DNA of 64,000 nucleotides from Muribaculaceae bacterium (GTDB taxonomy: Bacteria > Bacteroidota > Bacteroidia > Bacteroidales > Muribaculaceae), in assembly GCA_022509185.1 (NCBI GenBank), contig JAFLTS010000002.1, positions 124,001 to 188,000 of the forward strand, given 5' to 3'. This document shows positions 7,197 through 17,173 of the stretch, in pieces (within the stretch, counting starts at the first letter, position 1; each line of letters starts with the position of its first letter). Made by a program: the position numbers and the translations under genes. Below the pieces are notes generated by a model that saw only the letters and a program-made list of their open reading frames with translations, was not told where the DNA came from and did not search any database.

Positions 7197-7955
7197 ATGT
7201 ATAAACTGACTGCTGCTGATTTCGCTGACACGGGGCAATGGAGGCTTTTCCTCAAAATTGGTTGCGCCGGCCTCGAAGCTTTTCTGGAAAACACTCTGCA
7301 TCCCGAAATAGAACCTCAGTTTCTTTGTTCGGCTTCTTGGGATATAAATAAGGATAACTTAAGAAAGAATATTGAAGAGGCTGTGTATTCCAATCCGCGG
7401 CTCCTTGACGATTTTGCCACCAGAATCATACTGTATGATCCCCGCACTCTTTTTATACCCTCCGAAATTGTGGAAGAGAGACTGGGAGCTGAAGAGCAGA
7501 TCTATAAAAAAGTATATACGGCTGAAGAAACCGATATAATGACCGATTTTGATAAGGATATTACCGCAGCATGGTGTCTGGCTCCGGGTATAAAGAGTTT
7601 TCTTATGAGAACCTTCCCGGGGGCACGAATCACCTGCAACCTTATGGAGAAGGTGAGAAATCTGCGGAAAACAAACCGGGGTATATCTCTTTTTGTTTTT
7701 GCCAGAAAAAATGAAGCCGACCTCATTCTCTTAAAAGGTTCCGACTTGATTTCAGCATCCACTCATGAGTGGCGTCATCCTGATGATCTGGCATTTCTGG
7801 CTTTAAATCTTTTGGATGTATATGGAATTAAGCCGGAAGATACCGGAATCACAACGGTTAATCTCGAAACTGATTCCGAGGCCTGGAAATATATAGCCGA
7901 CAAAGCCGGAAATTTTCTGAAAGAAACTGATAAAAATGAGAATAATCAGCGGTAA
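7197..7955 (+). CDS. DUF3822 family protein
   Basis: A 252-residue protein of the DUF3822 family, which in Bacteroidota regularly sits directly in front of rsmD. Marks include the stretch SNPRLLDDFATRIILYDPRTLFIPSEIVEE and a C-terminal half with HEWRHPDDLAFLALNLLDVYG. The fold is thought to be actin/ASKHA-like, but no biochemical role is established and I do not assign one. Its 3' end overlaps the rsmD start by 20 bases, so the two are translationally coupled, which suggests a link to ribosome modification or only shared expression. Confidence 0.85.
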   Translation: MYKLTAADFADTGQWRLFLKIGCAGLEAFLENTLHPEIEPQFLCSASWDINKDNLRKNIEEAVYSNPRLLDDFATRIILYDPRTLFIPSEIVEERLGAEEQIYKKVYTAEETDIMTDFDKDITAAWCLAPGIKSFLMRTFPGARITCNLMEKVRNLRKTNRGISLFVFARKNEADLILLKGSDLISASTHEWRHPDDLAFLALNLLDVYGIKPEDTGITTVNLETDSEAWKYIADKAGNFLKETDKNENNQR

Positions 7956-8472
7956 ATACGGCAGAAGAAGATTTGATGTGCCGAAAAATATAACGGCTCG
8001 CCCCACTACTGATTTTGCACGTGAAAATATTTTTAATGTGCTTGAAAATCTAGAGGGATTTGAAGATAAAAGCGCCTGCGACCTGTTCGCCGGCACAGGG
8101 GCTGTAAGCTTTGAATTCCTTTCCCGGGGTTGCTCTTATGTCACCGCTGTGGAAAAGGCTCCGGTGCAGTCAGCATTCATAAAAAAAGTGGCCGGGATTC
8201 TGGGAGATGAGAATATTCATGTGGTGAAAGGTGATGTGTTCCGGTTTATTGAGGAAGCATCAAGAGCCTATGATTATGTGTTTGCCGATCCCCCTTACGA
8301 CCATCCCCGATTTGAGGAAATACCTGAACTTATACTTCGTTCGCGGCTTGTGAAACCGGGAACCGTGGTTATTATTGAACATTCTAAAAACAAGGATTTT
8401 TCCATGCTTCCCGGCTTTAATCAACGCCGGGCTTATGGCAGTGTGAATTTCTCTATTTTCTTGATTGAATAA
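7936..8472 (+). CDS. rsmD: 16S rRNA (guanine966-N2)-methyltransferase
   Basis: A 178-residue SAM-dependent methyltransferase that modifies G966 of 16S rRNA in the 30S subunit. The start [11 protein letters not shown] with [15 protein letters not shown] is the classic RsmD N-terminus; [17 protein letters not shown] is the SAM-binding motif I and FADPPYD is the catalytic motif IV of N2-guanine methyltransferases. Length matches the family. It overlaps DUF3822 upstream and stops one base before the ribBA ATG. Confidence 0.95.
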   Translation: MRIISGKYGRRRFDVPKNITARPTTDFARENIFNVLENLEGFEDKSACDLFAGTGAVSFEFLSRGCSYVTAVEKAPVQSAFIKKVAGILGDENIHVVKGDVFRFIEEASRAYDYVFADPPYDHPRFEEIPELILRSRLVKPGTVVIIEHSKNKDFSMLPGFNQRRAYGSVNFSIFLIE

Positions 8473-8473
8473 A

Positions 8474-9685
8474 ATGGATAAAATAAAGCTGGATACAATA
8501 GTAGAGGCTATTGAAGATTTTAAAAATGGTAAATTCATTATCGTCGTGGATGATGAAGACCGTGAAAATGAGGGAGACCTTATCATAGCAGCTGAAAAGA
8601 TAACACCGGAAGATGTGAATTTCATGCTAAAGAACGCCCGTGGGGTGTTGTGCGCACCTATCACCAATAAAAGATGTGAGGAGCTTAAGTTGCCGAAACA
8701 GGTCAGCGACAATACCTCAATGCTCGGGACTCCTTTCACAGTGACAGTAGACAAGCTTGAAGGATGTTCCACAGGAGTTTCGGCAGACGACCGTGCAGCC
8801 ACAATCAGGGCATTGGCAGATCCGGCCTCCACACCCGAAACTTTCGGACGCCCGGGACATATCAATCCTCTCTATGCTCAAGACCGAGGGGTGATACAAC
8901 GTTGCGGACACACAGAGGCTGCTGTAGATTTTGCTCGTCTGGCAGGCCTCTACCCCGCTGCTGCACTTATGGAAATAATGAGCGATGACGGGTCGATGGC
9001 ACGTCTTCCGGAACTCAGGAGGCTGGCTGATAAATGGGGGTTCAAACTTGTGAGCATCCGTGACCTTATAGCATATCGGATGAAAAACGATTCAATAGTG
9101 GAGAAAGGAGAAGAAGTGAACCTCCCTACAGCCTATGGAGATTTCCGGCTTATTCCCTTCCGCCAGAAGGATAACGGCCTTGAACATATAGCTTTGATAA
9201 AAGGAGACATTTCCGACGGTAAACCGGTATTGGTCAGGATGCATTCTTCCTGTGCCACCGGTGATATTTTCGGATCAAAAAGATGTGAATGTGGCGAACA
9301 ACTCCATAAAGCCATGGAGACCATTGATAAGGAGGGAAAAGGAGTTATCGTATATCTCAATCAGGAAGGAAGAGGAATAGGTCTGATGGACAAGATCAGA
9401 GCCTATAAGCTCCAGGAAAACGGGATGGATACCGTAGATGCCAATCTTCATCTTGGCCATAAGGCCGATGAACGTGATTATGGCGTGGGGGCTAATATCC
9501 TTAACGCTCTCGGAGTTAAAAAAATGAGACTGATGACCAATAATCCCATGAAACGTATAGGATTGGAGGGATACGGACTCGAAGTAACTGAGAATGTGCC
9601 GTTAGAGATAGAGCCTAATGAATACAACAGGTTTTACATGCATACCAAAAAGGAGCGTATGGGACATACCCTCCGGTCTGTATAA
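8474..9685 (+). CDS. ribBA: Bifunctional 3,4-dihydroxy-2-butanone-4-phosphate synthase / GTP cyclohydrolase II
   Basis: A 403-residue fusion that makes both starting intermediates of riboflavin. The RibB half (residues about 1-205) has [16 protein letters not shown], the metal/substrate motif, and RPGHINPL. The RibA half (about 210-400) has the zinc-binding block [19 protein letters not shown] (Cys-x10-Cys-x-Cys) and [14 protein letters not shown], followed by [14 protein letters not shown] chose the ATG at 8474, one base after the rsmD stop, over an in-frame TTG at 8465. A strong hairpin terminator lies about 100 bases after the stop. No other rib genes are adjacent. Confidence 0.96.
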   Translation: MDKIKLDTIVEAIEDFKNGKFIIVVDDEDRENEGDLIIAAEKITPEDVNFMLKNARGVLCAPITNKRCEELKLPKQVSDNTSMLGTPFTVTVDKLEGCSTGVSADDRAATIRALADPASTPETFGRPGHINPLYAQDRGVIQRCGHTEAAVDFARLAGLYPAAALMEIMSDDGSMARLPELRRLADKWGFKLVSIRDLIAYRMKNDSIVEKGEEVNLPTAYGDFRLIPFRQKDNGLEHIALIKGDISDGKPVLVRMHSSCATGDIFGSKRCECGEQLHKAMETIDKEGKGVIVYLNQEGRGIGLMDKIRAYKLQENGMDTVDANLHLGHKADERDYGVGANILNALGVKKMRLMTNNPMKRIGLEGYGLEVTENVPLEIEPNEYNRFYMHTKKERMGHTLRSV

Positions 9686-9714
9686 AAATCGGGTGACCGG
9701 TTAATTTAAATTTT

Positions 9715-9757
9715 ACGATTATCCCCAATAATACCCAAAAATAATTTTTGATTATAT
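9715..9757 (+). repeat. Remnant of the MITE-like element (left end only)
   Basis: The segment CGATTATCCCCAATAA followed by CCCAAAAATAATTTTTGATTATA resembles the left end of the interspersed element (ATGATTATCCGCAAAA... then CCAAAAATAATTTC). No palindromic core follows, so this looks like a decayed or truncated copy. The similarity is by eye and short. Confidence 0.4.
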
Positions 9758-9787
9758 TTTCCGGCTACTCCGTCTATTTTATGGCAA

Positions 9788-9830
9788 TAAATAAAGGTCT
9801 GATATTATTGAATATCAGACCTTTATTTTA
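9788..9830. terminator. Strong bidirectional terminator between ribBA and the fimbrial operon
   Basis: AAATAAAGGTCTGATATT (from 9788), a loop of four bases, then the exact complement AATATCAGACCTTTATTT ending near 9828. The stem has about 18 bp with A and T runs on its outer arms, so it works for convergent transcripts: ribBA from the left and the fimbrial operon from the right. The fimbrial stop codon lies inside the right arm. Confidence 0.85.
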
Positions 9831-11777
9831 TTTTGCTTTCAAAGAAGCCTTCCAAGTTAAGTCATCTTTTTTCTTCTTTAACCTCGACTTGGCTTGCGGG
9901 AAATAAATATCTTTCGTATAAGAATCTTCTGAAGAGATTATTACATTTTCCCAGGAGTCATCTCCTTTGGTTTGTCCTAATTTAATCCTATAGACATGAT
10001 TTCTGATCAATGGCCAGTTCCGGTGATACACATTAGTGTTTGCTGTGCTCATATATGTCTCATATTCGGAAACACAAGGATTTGACATTGATTGAAAATC
10101 TCCTGTTGATTTCTTATCATATACAGCTGTTGTATTTCTGTTAAGCAGTGCAGTGTTTGCCGTCTGACCATAATCCGCTATCGGGAAACAACGAATGGTT
10201 TTATCATAAATCAGCGCCCAGTAAATCAAGGTCCGACTACCCGGGCCGGTACTTTTTAACTTAGTCTGATTTGAAGGATCGTTGATATTTCTCTCTCCTG
10301 TATAGAGCATGATATGTATGTTTCCATTATCATCTTTACTATAAGCATCGGTATAATCCGGGCCATAACAGTATACACCCACATTTCTTTGAATCAAAGG
10401 ATTAAAGACCTTAGGATAAGGCGTATCAGCACCCGCTGCCTGTACACCGACGCTTGTCTTCAAGGTGCCGAAATCCCAGAAACCGTTGTCTAACCAGGCC
10501 CCGTAAAACCAGCTTAAACGTTTTCTATAGGTATTGAAAGCATCAGTAGAATTATCCACAATTGAGGAATCCGTGCTTTTTACCATAGGACCGAAATTCA
10601 TAATGGATTTCCATTCACATTCCGTATCATGGTCTTTCCAGATCTTTTCGGTAGGAGTCCATATATCCATTGGTTCACAATGTGAATAGATATTGGAATA
10701 CATAAGTATCACCATATCGGGCAGCTTACCGGCCGGAAGTACGAGGTCGAGTTTCACGGCTGAACGTAATAATGATATGGGGTTGTCCGAGTCACGTCCT
10801 AAAGTAAAGGGGATCCCTTTTTCCCAATCTGAAATAGGCTCGAATTCCTGTATTCCATACATTGGTATGGGGTGACCTTTAGAAGGAAGCTGAGCTTTAT
10901 TCATCAACTGTGGTTTGTCAGTGACCTGAACCTTGTTAGGCTGGTCGGCATCATTCTGGCCATGCCAGTTAACCCAGCTTACAAAAGAACTCAGAGTACA
11001 GTTGACAGGATTATTCTCAGTGCCACAGTTTCCCATGATGAAATTATATAATCCCTCTCCGTCCCATCCGCTTGGCTTACCCTTGTTTTGATAAGTCGGT
11101 TCTCTCTGAGCATGATGGATATCAAACACGCGTTTACAATTCGTCTTATCTTCTACTCCGGGTTTGGGGAAACGGGAATCGGCTCTTGTCCATTCCGGAG
11201 AATTATTCGGGAACCATCCCTTTTCACCTCCTACATCCACATCATTCATACCGGCATAGTCGTCACAATATTCATTCAACGGACGATTCACCAGCAAAGC
11301 AATTTTGAAATTCTCAGTCATCAATACATTTCTGATACTTTCGAAATCCCAGTCATATTCTTCAATCACCTTATCATGGTCGGGATCATACTGGGAATCA
11401 TTTCCTCCTCCATAAAGCGGAACCGATACATACCATGTTACATTGTCTGCATCTTCTTCGTCTGTTATATTCTTTACATAACGTTGCCTTGATTCAAAAA
11501 GGAATTTATTGTCACCATCGAAAAACAAAACTCTGAATTTCTGTGGATCTATATAGTTTTCTATTTCCTTGTAAGGATTGTATTTCCCTTTTTCATCCCC
11601 CATTGCATCTAAAGTCACGATGAAATCAAGCGAATATTGTTCACCGGCCGATGGTAGTCCAACATTCTGGTCTTCATTCACCGGATCAAAATCATCTTTA
11701 CATGATGTCAGCCCTGACTGAAGATAAAAACACAGAAAGGTTAGAATTGCAAATCTATATATTATCTTTAATTTCAT
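9828..11777 (-). CDS. Large fimbrillin-like lipoprotein, last gene of the fimbrial operon
   Basis: A 649-residue exported lipoprotein (lipobox SGLTSC, Cys at about residue 26, followed by KDDFD). No family is certain. The placement after fimbrillin and anchor genes, the early acidic segment after the Cys, and a C-terminal RNHVYRIKLGQT, which matches the RNHxYxI strand of Bacteroidetes fimbrillins, support a fimbrial accessory or tip subunit. The middle is rich in aromatic residues, Asn and Asp, without internal repeats. It is 10 bases downstream of the preceding gene, so it is co-transcribed. It could alternatively be a host-adhesion lipoprotein that only shares the operon. Confidence 0.6.
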   Translation of the reverse strand: MKLKIIYRFAILTFLCFYLQSGLTSCKDDFDPVNEDQNVGLPSAGEQYSLDFIVTLDAMGDEKGKYNPYKEIENYIDPQKFRVLFFDGDNKFLFESRQRYVKNITDEEDADNVTWYVSVPLYGGGNDSQYDPDHDKVIEEYDWDFESIRNVLMTENFKIALLVNRPLNEYCDDYAGMNDVDVGGEKGWFPNNSPEWTRADSRFPKPGVEDKTNCKRVFDIHHAQREPTYQNKGKPSGWDGEGLYNFIMGNCGTENNPVNCTLSSFVSWVNWHGQNDADQPNKVQVTDKPQLMNKAQLPSKGHPIPMYGIQEFEPISDWEKGIPFTLGRDSDNPISLLRSAVKLDLVLPAGKLPDMVILMYSNIYSHCEPMDIWTPTEKIWKDHDTECEWKSIMNFGPMVKSTDSSIVDNSTDAFNTYRKRLSWFYGAWLDNGFWDFGTLKTSVGVQAAGADTPYPKVFNPLIQRNVGVYCYGPDYTDAYSKDDNGNIHIMLYTGERNINDPSNQTKLKSTGPGSRTLIYWALIYDKTIRCFPIADYGQTANTALLNRNTTAVYDKKSTGDFQSMSNPCVSEYETYMSTANTNVYHRNWPLIRNHVYRIKLGQTKGDDSWENVIISSEDSYTKDIYFPQAKSRLKKKKDDLTWKASLKAK

Positions 11778-11787
11778 TTTTTGTTTA

Positions 11788-13803
11788 TTAATTTCCTAAA
11801 GTAGCTCCGGGATATGAAGCCTCGAAATGATGCCATCCTAAAATTTCCATCGTGAAATTAATACGGTTTCCTACAGATATTTCAACCGGAACTATAGGTT
11901 GGTCGGGATAATCCACTGAAGTGCCGATTTGCTGAATACCCTCCAGAGAGAAGGAATAATTATGGTTTCTAACCACAGCATTAATACCGGTGCGATGGGT
12001 CACCGGCACGGCATAATACATCTTGCCGTTGGAAAAATGTTGTATCGGTCCCACCCATTCCAGAATGAAAGACTTCAATTCATCCTCGGTTGCAGGATCC
12101 TCACGAGTGTAATGCACATCATTACCATATTCCGTATCAACTTTTATTTCATCGATAATTTTTAAAGGAGTCGGATCACCTTCCTTTTCCGGTTTCTTTA
12201 TAGACAATCCGTCAATCCATAATAATCTTTGTCCGTCGCCTTTTTCTATGGTGGCTTCGATAGAATAAGAGTCCAAATCCAATTTTTCTATGTTTTCGGG
12301 AGTCAAAGGGGTGTTGTAATAATACACCATATAATCTCCTTGAGTTGAAGCCTGAAGGTTTTCTCCATGAGTGAGGCTTGGTTTTTCCCCCCAGGTGTAA
12401 GATTTGAAATACATATCCTCAATTGATTTCAACTGATAATTCAGAGACGTTATTAATGCCATGAAAGCTTCTTTTTCAGTGCGGTAAAAGTTTCCGGCTT
12501 TGTCTCTGTAAACATCGTTTGCCTTATACTCATTGTCATTTAAATCGGTGAGTAATTCAGCTGTCAACAACAAATGTGTCCCGGCTAAAACACTTAGTCT
12601 ATCCTCTAAATTTCTCTTTAGTGTTGAATTATTGAAATCAAATGTGTTTTCATTTGTATATACAAATTCCTTTGTAAAGCTTGACTGCTCTTCAATCTCA
12701 TCATAAGAGTAATTTCTGAGAATATTTGTGTTAGAAGTCGGACTATAATTTTGTTGATAGTAGATTTGATTTTTATCAACGGCCTTTCTGAACTGATGAG
12801 GATAATCTGTGACACTGTAATTATTATCCACGCTCCAATAACACCTCACATTATCGGAATCATACCAATCCTGGAAATAGTTTCCCGAAGCGGATACCTG
12901 TTTAAACAGGAAGGTCTCCCTCTCCAAGGCATTCATACCCCAACCCGTTATTTTAACCTGATAGGAATATTTATTGGTTTCATAAACCGGAATAGTGTCT
13001 TCTCCGATACAAGAAAAAACACTGATTACATTTTTTTGAGGTTGAAAAATTCTTTGCGTAAGATTTTCCACCCGAGTGCCGGTAGAAGGATCAATATTTA
13101 CATCCAGTTGAAATTTTGCCGCCAGTCGTTCCACCTGAGCCAAAACAGCCGCCTCTCCCGCATAAGCTCTTTGAAGAGCCATTATCTGATTATCATATAT
13201 TTTTGACACATCCACCAATGTCTCGATTGTTTTACTTTCTTTTTCATCAATAAAAGTAGAACTCGTCATGGTGAAATACTTTTTCCCGTCTTTTCCTATA
13301 ATATAATAATTATCTATTATTCTTTCCAAAAGAATATCTTTGTTCATTCCGAAAAGATCATCTTTTGAATAGGGAGAGTTTAAAATCACAATACAACTAT
13401 ACAGGCTGTTTAATAATTCCTCATCTTCCACTAAATCTTTACCAAATAAAGTGGCATAAGCTATTGTATAGTTCTCTTTGTACTTATCATTATTTTGTGA
13501 TTCCGCGGTATTGATACTTGCTATATATTTCGGTTTATTTGAATATTGAGTATAAAAGATGGCAAAATGATTCTCCCCGGGAGCTAAACTCAATTCCGAG
13601 GTGTCACCAAAATCGAATCCACCGGCCCTTGTGGTTTCACTTCCGTTTAATTGTAGAAAAAACGGCATATATGCTATAGGAGTATCGCTCAGCACTTGGC
13701 TTTCCTCAACCGTCTCTTCGAAATCTTCATTCACACAACCCGTGAAAGATATCAAAGATACCCCTAAGCATAAAGCGAATATATGTCGTTTAATAAAAGT
13801 CAT
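11788..13803 (-). CDS. Large fimbrillin-like lipoprotein (minor/accessory subunit)
   Basis: A 671-residue lipoprotein with signal sequence and lipobox ISFTGC. After about 60 residues it has SETTRAGGFDFGD; the TRAG motif is common in Bacteroidetes fimbrillins near the site where a trypsin-like protease removes the propeptide in Porphyromonas fimbriae. Near the C-terminus it has THRTGINAVVRNHNYSFSLEGI, the RNHxY(S/T) strand seen in Mfa1-type subunits. It is longer than typical fimbrillins because of a Ser/Asn/Tyr-rich middle section. It follows the anchor gene by 13 bases and is followed by a second large subunit. Its role as a minor or tip-proximal subunit is inferred from order. Confidence 0.65.
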   Translation of the reverse strand: MTFIKRHIFALCLGVSLISFTGCVNEDFEETVEESQVLSDTPIAYMPFFLQLNGSETTRAGGFDFGDTSELSLAPGENHFAIFYTQYSNKPKYIASINTAESQNNDKYKENYTIAYATLFGKDLVEDEELLNSLYSCIVILNSPYSKDDLFGMNKDILLERIIDNYYIIGKDGKKYFTMTSSTFIDEKESKTIETLVDVSKIYDNQIMALQRAYAGEAAVLAQVERLAAKFQLDVNIDPSTGTRVENLTQRIFQPQKNVISVFSCIGEDTIPVYETNKYSYQVKITGWGMNALERETFLFKQVSASGNYFQDWYDSDNVRCYWSVDNNYSVTDYPHQFRKAVDKNQIYYQQNYSPTSNTNILRNYSYDEIEEQSSFTKEFVYTNENTFDFNNSTLKRNLEDRLSVLAGTHLLLTAELLTDLNDNEYKANDVYRDKAGNFYRTEKEAFMALITSLNYQLKSIEDMYFKSYTWGEKPSLTHGENLQASTQGDYMVYYYNTPLTPENIEKLDLDSYSIEATIEKGDGQRLLWIDGLSIKKPEKEGDPTPLKIIDEIKVDTEYGNDVHYTREDPATEDELKSFILEWVGPIQHFSNGKMYYAVPVTHRTGINAVVRNHNYSFSLEGIQQIGTSVDYPDQPIVPVEISVGNRINFTMEILGWHHFEASYPGATLGN

Positions 13804-13816
13804 TTCATTTAATGTT

Positions 13817-14902
13817 TCATATACCTAATTCGGTATTCTGGTCGGGCACTTTCACCCAATTATTTATTATAATACGCAACGGCACCCATGCTCCTTCCTC
13901 CTCTTCCGCTCCCGTAAGATAGAAAGTACAGTTATAGGTATCCTCGCAATCGAGATAATATTGGTTATCTTCAGTCAAATTCTGCATCTGAAGAAGATAT
14001 TTGATAAAGGGGACTGAATACACCGTGTTACCTTCCCTGTTTCTTACTTCCAACTTAGCATCTTCAACATTGCTTTCATGTAATCTGGAGGTCGACAAAT
14101 GAGCTATCAGGGCTCCGGCCTCTACGGTATTACCGTTGTATTCCGAATCGGAGGTCAGTAAGGAAACGGTATGCGGATGATATTCCAATTTATTATCATC
14201 GTTGAGGTTATTGTTTTCAAAATGCATGCTGCCATTGGCATCGGTATACACCACTTCGTAATCTCCATTGGCAAAAGTGGCGTTGGTATGCTGCACCCAG
14301 ACAGTTATATCGTTTGTGTTTTTGGTAAGTTCAATAGGAATGATCTGTGAACTGATATTATTCACAGTGATTTCGACAGATTCTACTATACCATGGTAAA
14401 GCCCGTCGTATTTTTCATGATTTACGGGATATCCCGTTTCCTCATTCATTTTAATCCGGCAATGTGAATATCCGGATCTGGTTCCGTCGGTAAGCCGGAA
14501 CGCATTGTTATTATCCGTCTCATCCAATCCTCCCCAAGCCACCAATTTATAGGTTCCCGGAGCGAGATCTATCGGCAGATAACATTTTTCGGTGCCTGAC
14601 CCTATCTTCAGTTGGGAAGCAGATTTAAGATTGTCGGTTTTTTCCTGTTGTTCAAACACTAATTCTCCGCTCTCCTTGTCATAAATGAAAAGATGCACAC
14701 TTGGCACTGACGCATAGAATGCGTCGGTTTCTTTCCCGGCAATCTGATGTAAGGCCTGACGGTGTTTTTTGAATACAAACTGCACTTTGGTTGAGCAATC
14801 CCCTTCTTCATCAAAAAGAGGTCCGCCGCTTTCGCAAGAAGAAAAAGCGAAAGAAACCAAAGGTAAAGAGAGGGTCAGCAGTATTCTCGAAAATTTTTTC
14901 AT
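13817..14902 (-). CDS. FimB/Mfa2-family fimbrial anchor lipoprotein
   Basis: A 361-residue lipoprotein (lipobox AFSSC, Cys about residue 23). The family marks of FimB/Mfa2 proteins are visible: VHLFIYDKESGELVFEQ early in the protein, then LPIDLAPGTYKLVAWGGLDE about residues 110-130, and a GLYHGIVESVEI segment before the C-terminal domain. Mfa2 in Porphyromonas anchors short fimbriae to the outer membrane and limits their length. It lies directly after the Mfa1-like gene but is separated from it by a 125-base gap holding a strong hairpin, so it is probably made at a lower level. Confidence 0.85.
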   Translation of the reverse strand: MKKFSRILLTLSLPLVSFAFSSCESGGPLFDEEGDCSTKVQFVFKKHRQALHQIAGKETDAFYASVPSVHLFIYDKESGELVFEQQEKTDNLKSASQLKIGSGTEKCYLPIDLAPGTYKLVAWGGLDETDNNNAFRLTDGTRSGYSHCRIKMNEETGYPVNHEKYDGLYHGIVESVEITVNNISSQIIPIELTKNTNDITVWVQHTNATFANGDYEVVYTDANGSMHFENNNLNDDNKLEYHPHTVSLLTSDSEYNGNTVEAGALIAHLSTSRLHESNVEDAKLEVRNREGNTVYSVPFIKYLLQMQNLTEDNQYYLDCEDTYNCTFYLTGAEEEEGAWVPLRIIINNWVKVPDQNTELGI

Positions 14903-14949
14903 TACTAAAGATATTATAGGCTGTAGTAAGTATGGATATTAGTTAAAAG

Positions 14950-14999
14950 AATTGAAGCCGGCGATTGAAGGATTTCGGCTGCAACCGCCGGCTTCAATT
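14950..14999 (-). terminator. Intra-operon terminator/attenuator after the major fimbrillin
   Basis: On the minus strand the 14-base arm AATTGAAGCCGGCG (complement of 14986-14999) pairs exactly with its complement at 14950-14963 across a 22-base loop, then a short T-rich stretch (CTTTTAAC) follows. It lies 28 bases after the Mfa1-like stop and about 50 bases before the anchor gene. Partial termination or 3'-end protection here would give an excess of major subunit over anchor. Confidence 0.75.
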
Positions 15000-15027
15000 T
15001 GATTATGATAATAAAATTCCGATAAGA

Positions 15028-17106
15028 TTAAAGCACTACTTTCTGGGTCGGCACAATTGCCCAGTTAAGAACGATGATTCTTGCACCGATAAAGTTCTTG
15101 TCTGGATCTGTTGGAGGCACGATTGGAACATCAGGATCGGGGATTGCATTTCCGAGACCACCTATGCTTGTAGCTTCAATGGTATAGGAATGGTTACGTA
15201 CCACACCAAAATCTCCTGATTGAACCTCATTCCAATCGAATTCATCATCGTTGATATATTTTCCCGCATTGGGATTATCTTTCCTATAGAATCCGAGATG
15301 TTGGATCGGAACACTGAAATAAGCTTTACCTTCTTGGAAACCACGGGCGATACCGGCAGAACTGAAAATCTGATAGTTTACATAATCGATGCTTACGCCA
15401 CCATCTTCCTCATTTTTTTGAATCTCTTCATATTTGTTGTTCAAAAGAGCATACAAAGTTATATTGCTGTTTTTATATGCATCCTTGTCAATCTGCAGAG
15501 TCACAAAGCGGCTGTCGAGAATCATACCGTTACGAACTGCCGGTTTCGGATGTTCAATAGTAAACAGTTGGTCATACCGAGGATCCAAATATCCATCTTC
15601 ATCGAGGATGGATGCGGTTCCGGAAGCATTTGCGGCAAGAGTGGTTCCCTGGCTGAAGAAATGCCACAACATGTCCCTGTCGTTTGAAACATATCTGTAA
15701 TCATCTTCATTATTACCGATAATATAGAAAGTTTTATCCTTAATTGGTTCTCCGTCAACCATATAAGAACCTACAATAACTACAGATCCTATAGCAGCTT
15801 TCGGACTGGACAGAGGATTGGCAGCAGTCTCCCTCAACACTCTACCGGCAACTGTATTTTCGCGGCAATAAATTGACTGGAATGGGCCTACACTGGTACG
15901 AAGATTTTCATTTACAATTGCTCTTGAACGTGAATTAAGCTCTTCAGTGGCATTTTCTTTCATATTATTATATGAATAATAATTCAAAGCGAAGCCGGCC
16001 TTGTCGGTAGGATCCAACTGATTCGTTCTGTTATCCCAGACATCATCCGCCACCATTGGATATTTTTCTGAGTCAGAATAATAACCCGGAGACTGGCCCC
16101 AGTAGCATCTGTGGGCTTCTTCATTGTTCCAAAACCATGGGTATTTACCTTTCTCTTCTGCTGTTCCTCCGCTTAGGAAATTATCCATCCATGTGAAGGA
16201 AGCCATTGTAGTCTTTTCATTGTCGGTATAGAAACTCTTCACTACATAGGTCTGGTCTTCGTAAGCATTGACTGCCCAATATTCCGGCACAAATTTCAAT
16301 TCTATCTTATTTGCTGATGCATAACCGGAAGTATACGGAGATACCTCTAATTTATTATCCCAGATACCTTCTCCAAGATTTAATGTCACTTTAGCAGCAT
16401 AACGTTCCACATAGATATCCACTATAGAGGTATCATCATTGAGAGCTTGCTCAGCCTGTTCTCTCGTTGAGAAAAGTTGACCCGAGCCGATCGGAGTGGC
16501 TGCGATTCTTACTTTTTCCTGTGAATTACTGTTAGGGTTCACACCGTAATAAGTAGACTTACTCATCGCAAACTTATCATTCTTACTAATAATGGAAGGT
16601 CTGGTGATATTATCCACATCTGAAAGAAGTGCAAAGTCGGGGTTATCTGCAAAGTTTAAACCGGTTATGGGGTTGATGAAGGCAAGAACCTGTTGAGGAA
16701 TACCGTATCCATGGTTAACATCCACTTGCACAACTCCTTTATAAATGGAGTTTTCACTACCTGTACCACTTGTTGGACCGGTTAACTGAGTTTCTCCGTC
16801 ATACATGGCCTGAGTAGTTGATACACGTCGACCCTCGGAATCATAGAAAATCAGATAAACGTTGAAGACTGAATTTTCATAATCATCTTTTTCTCCCCAG
16901 GTACCTTTGTCATAATCCGGCTCTGTAGTACCGTCATATCCGGCACGGGTGTTCTCACCTTCTCCATAGACAGCTACATTTATATAAAATGAAGTGTCTT
17001 CCTGAACAATTTGAGATGAATTGTCCTCGGTCAGGGCATCATCCTTACATGCGGTGAAACCCGCTGCAAGCAAGAGACCTAAACCTAAAAATAAAGATTT
17101 TTTCAT
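15028..17106 (-). CDS. Mfa1-family major fimbrial subunit
   Basis: A 692-residue fimbrillin. It has a signal sequence with lipobox AAGFTAC (Cys at about residue 20) followed by KDDALTED. GENTRAGYDG about residue 50 holds the TRAG motif near which such subunits are proteolytically matured. The central NPITGLNFAD, KVTLNLGE and SFTWMDNFL blocks and the C-terminal VVRNHSYTIEATSIGGLGN plus RIIVLNWAIVP (the VxNW motif) identify the Mfa1/DUF-type major subunit. It sits between the DUF3868 gene and the FimB/Mfa2 anchor, the standard order. It is long for Mfa1 (about 560 residues in Porphyromonas). Confidence 0.88.
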   Translation of the reverse strand: MKKSLFLGLGLLLAAGFTACKDDALTEDNSSQIVQEDTSFYINVAVYGEGENTRAGYDGTTEPDYDKGTWGEKDDYENSVFNVYLIFYDSEGRRVSTTQAMYDGETQLTGPTSGTGSENSIYKGVVQVDVNHGYGIPQQVLAFINPITGLNFADNPDFALLSDVDNITRPSIISKNDKFAMSKSTYYGVNPNSNSQEKVRIAATPIGSGQLFSTREQAEQALNDDTSIVDIYVERYAAKVTLNLGEGIWDNKLEVSPYTSGYASANKIELKFVPEYWAVNAYEDQTYVVKSFYTDNEKTTMASFTWMDNFLSGGTAEEKGKYPWFWNNEEAHRCYWGQSPGYYSDSEKYPMVADDVWDNRTNQLDPTDKAGFALNYYSYNNMKENATEELNSRSRAIVNENLRTSVGPFQSIYCRENTVAGRVLRETAANPLSSPKAAIGSVVIVGSYMVDGEPIKDKTFYIIGNNEDDYRYVSNDRDMLWHFFSQGTTLAANASGTASILDEDGYLDPRYDQLFTIEHPKPAVRNGMILDSRFVTLQIDKDAYKNSNITLYALLNNKYEEIQKNEEDGGVSIDYVNYQIFSSAGIARGFQEGKAYFSVPIQHLGFYRKDNPNAGKYINDDEFDWNEVQSGDFGVVRNHSYTIEATSIGGLGNAIPDPDVPIVPPTDPDKNFIGARIIVLNWAIVPTQKVVL

Positions 17107-17173
17107 TGTGTTTGGTTTGGTTATAGTTTATTTAATTATAATTTTTTCATTTATTTTTTTCGCCGAAACTGAA

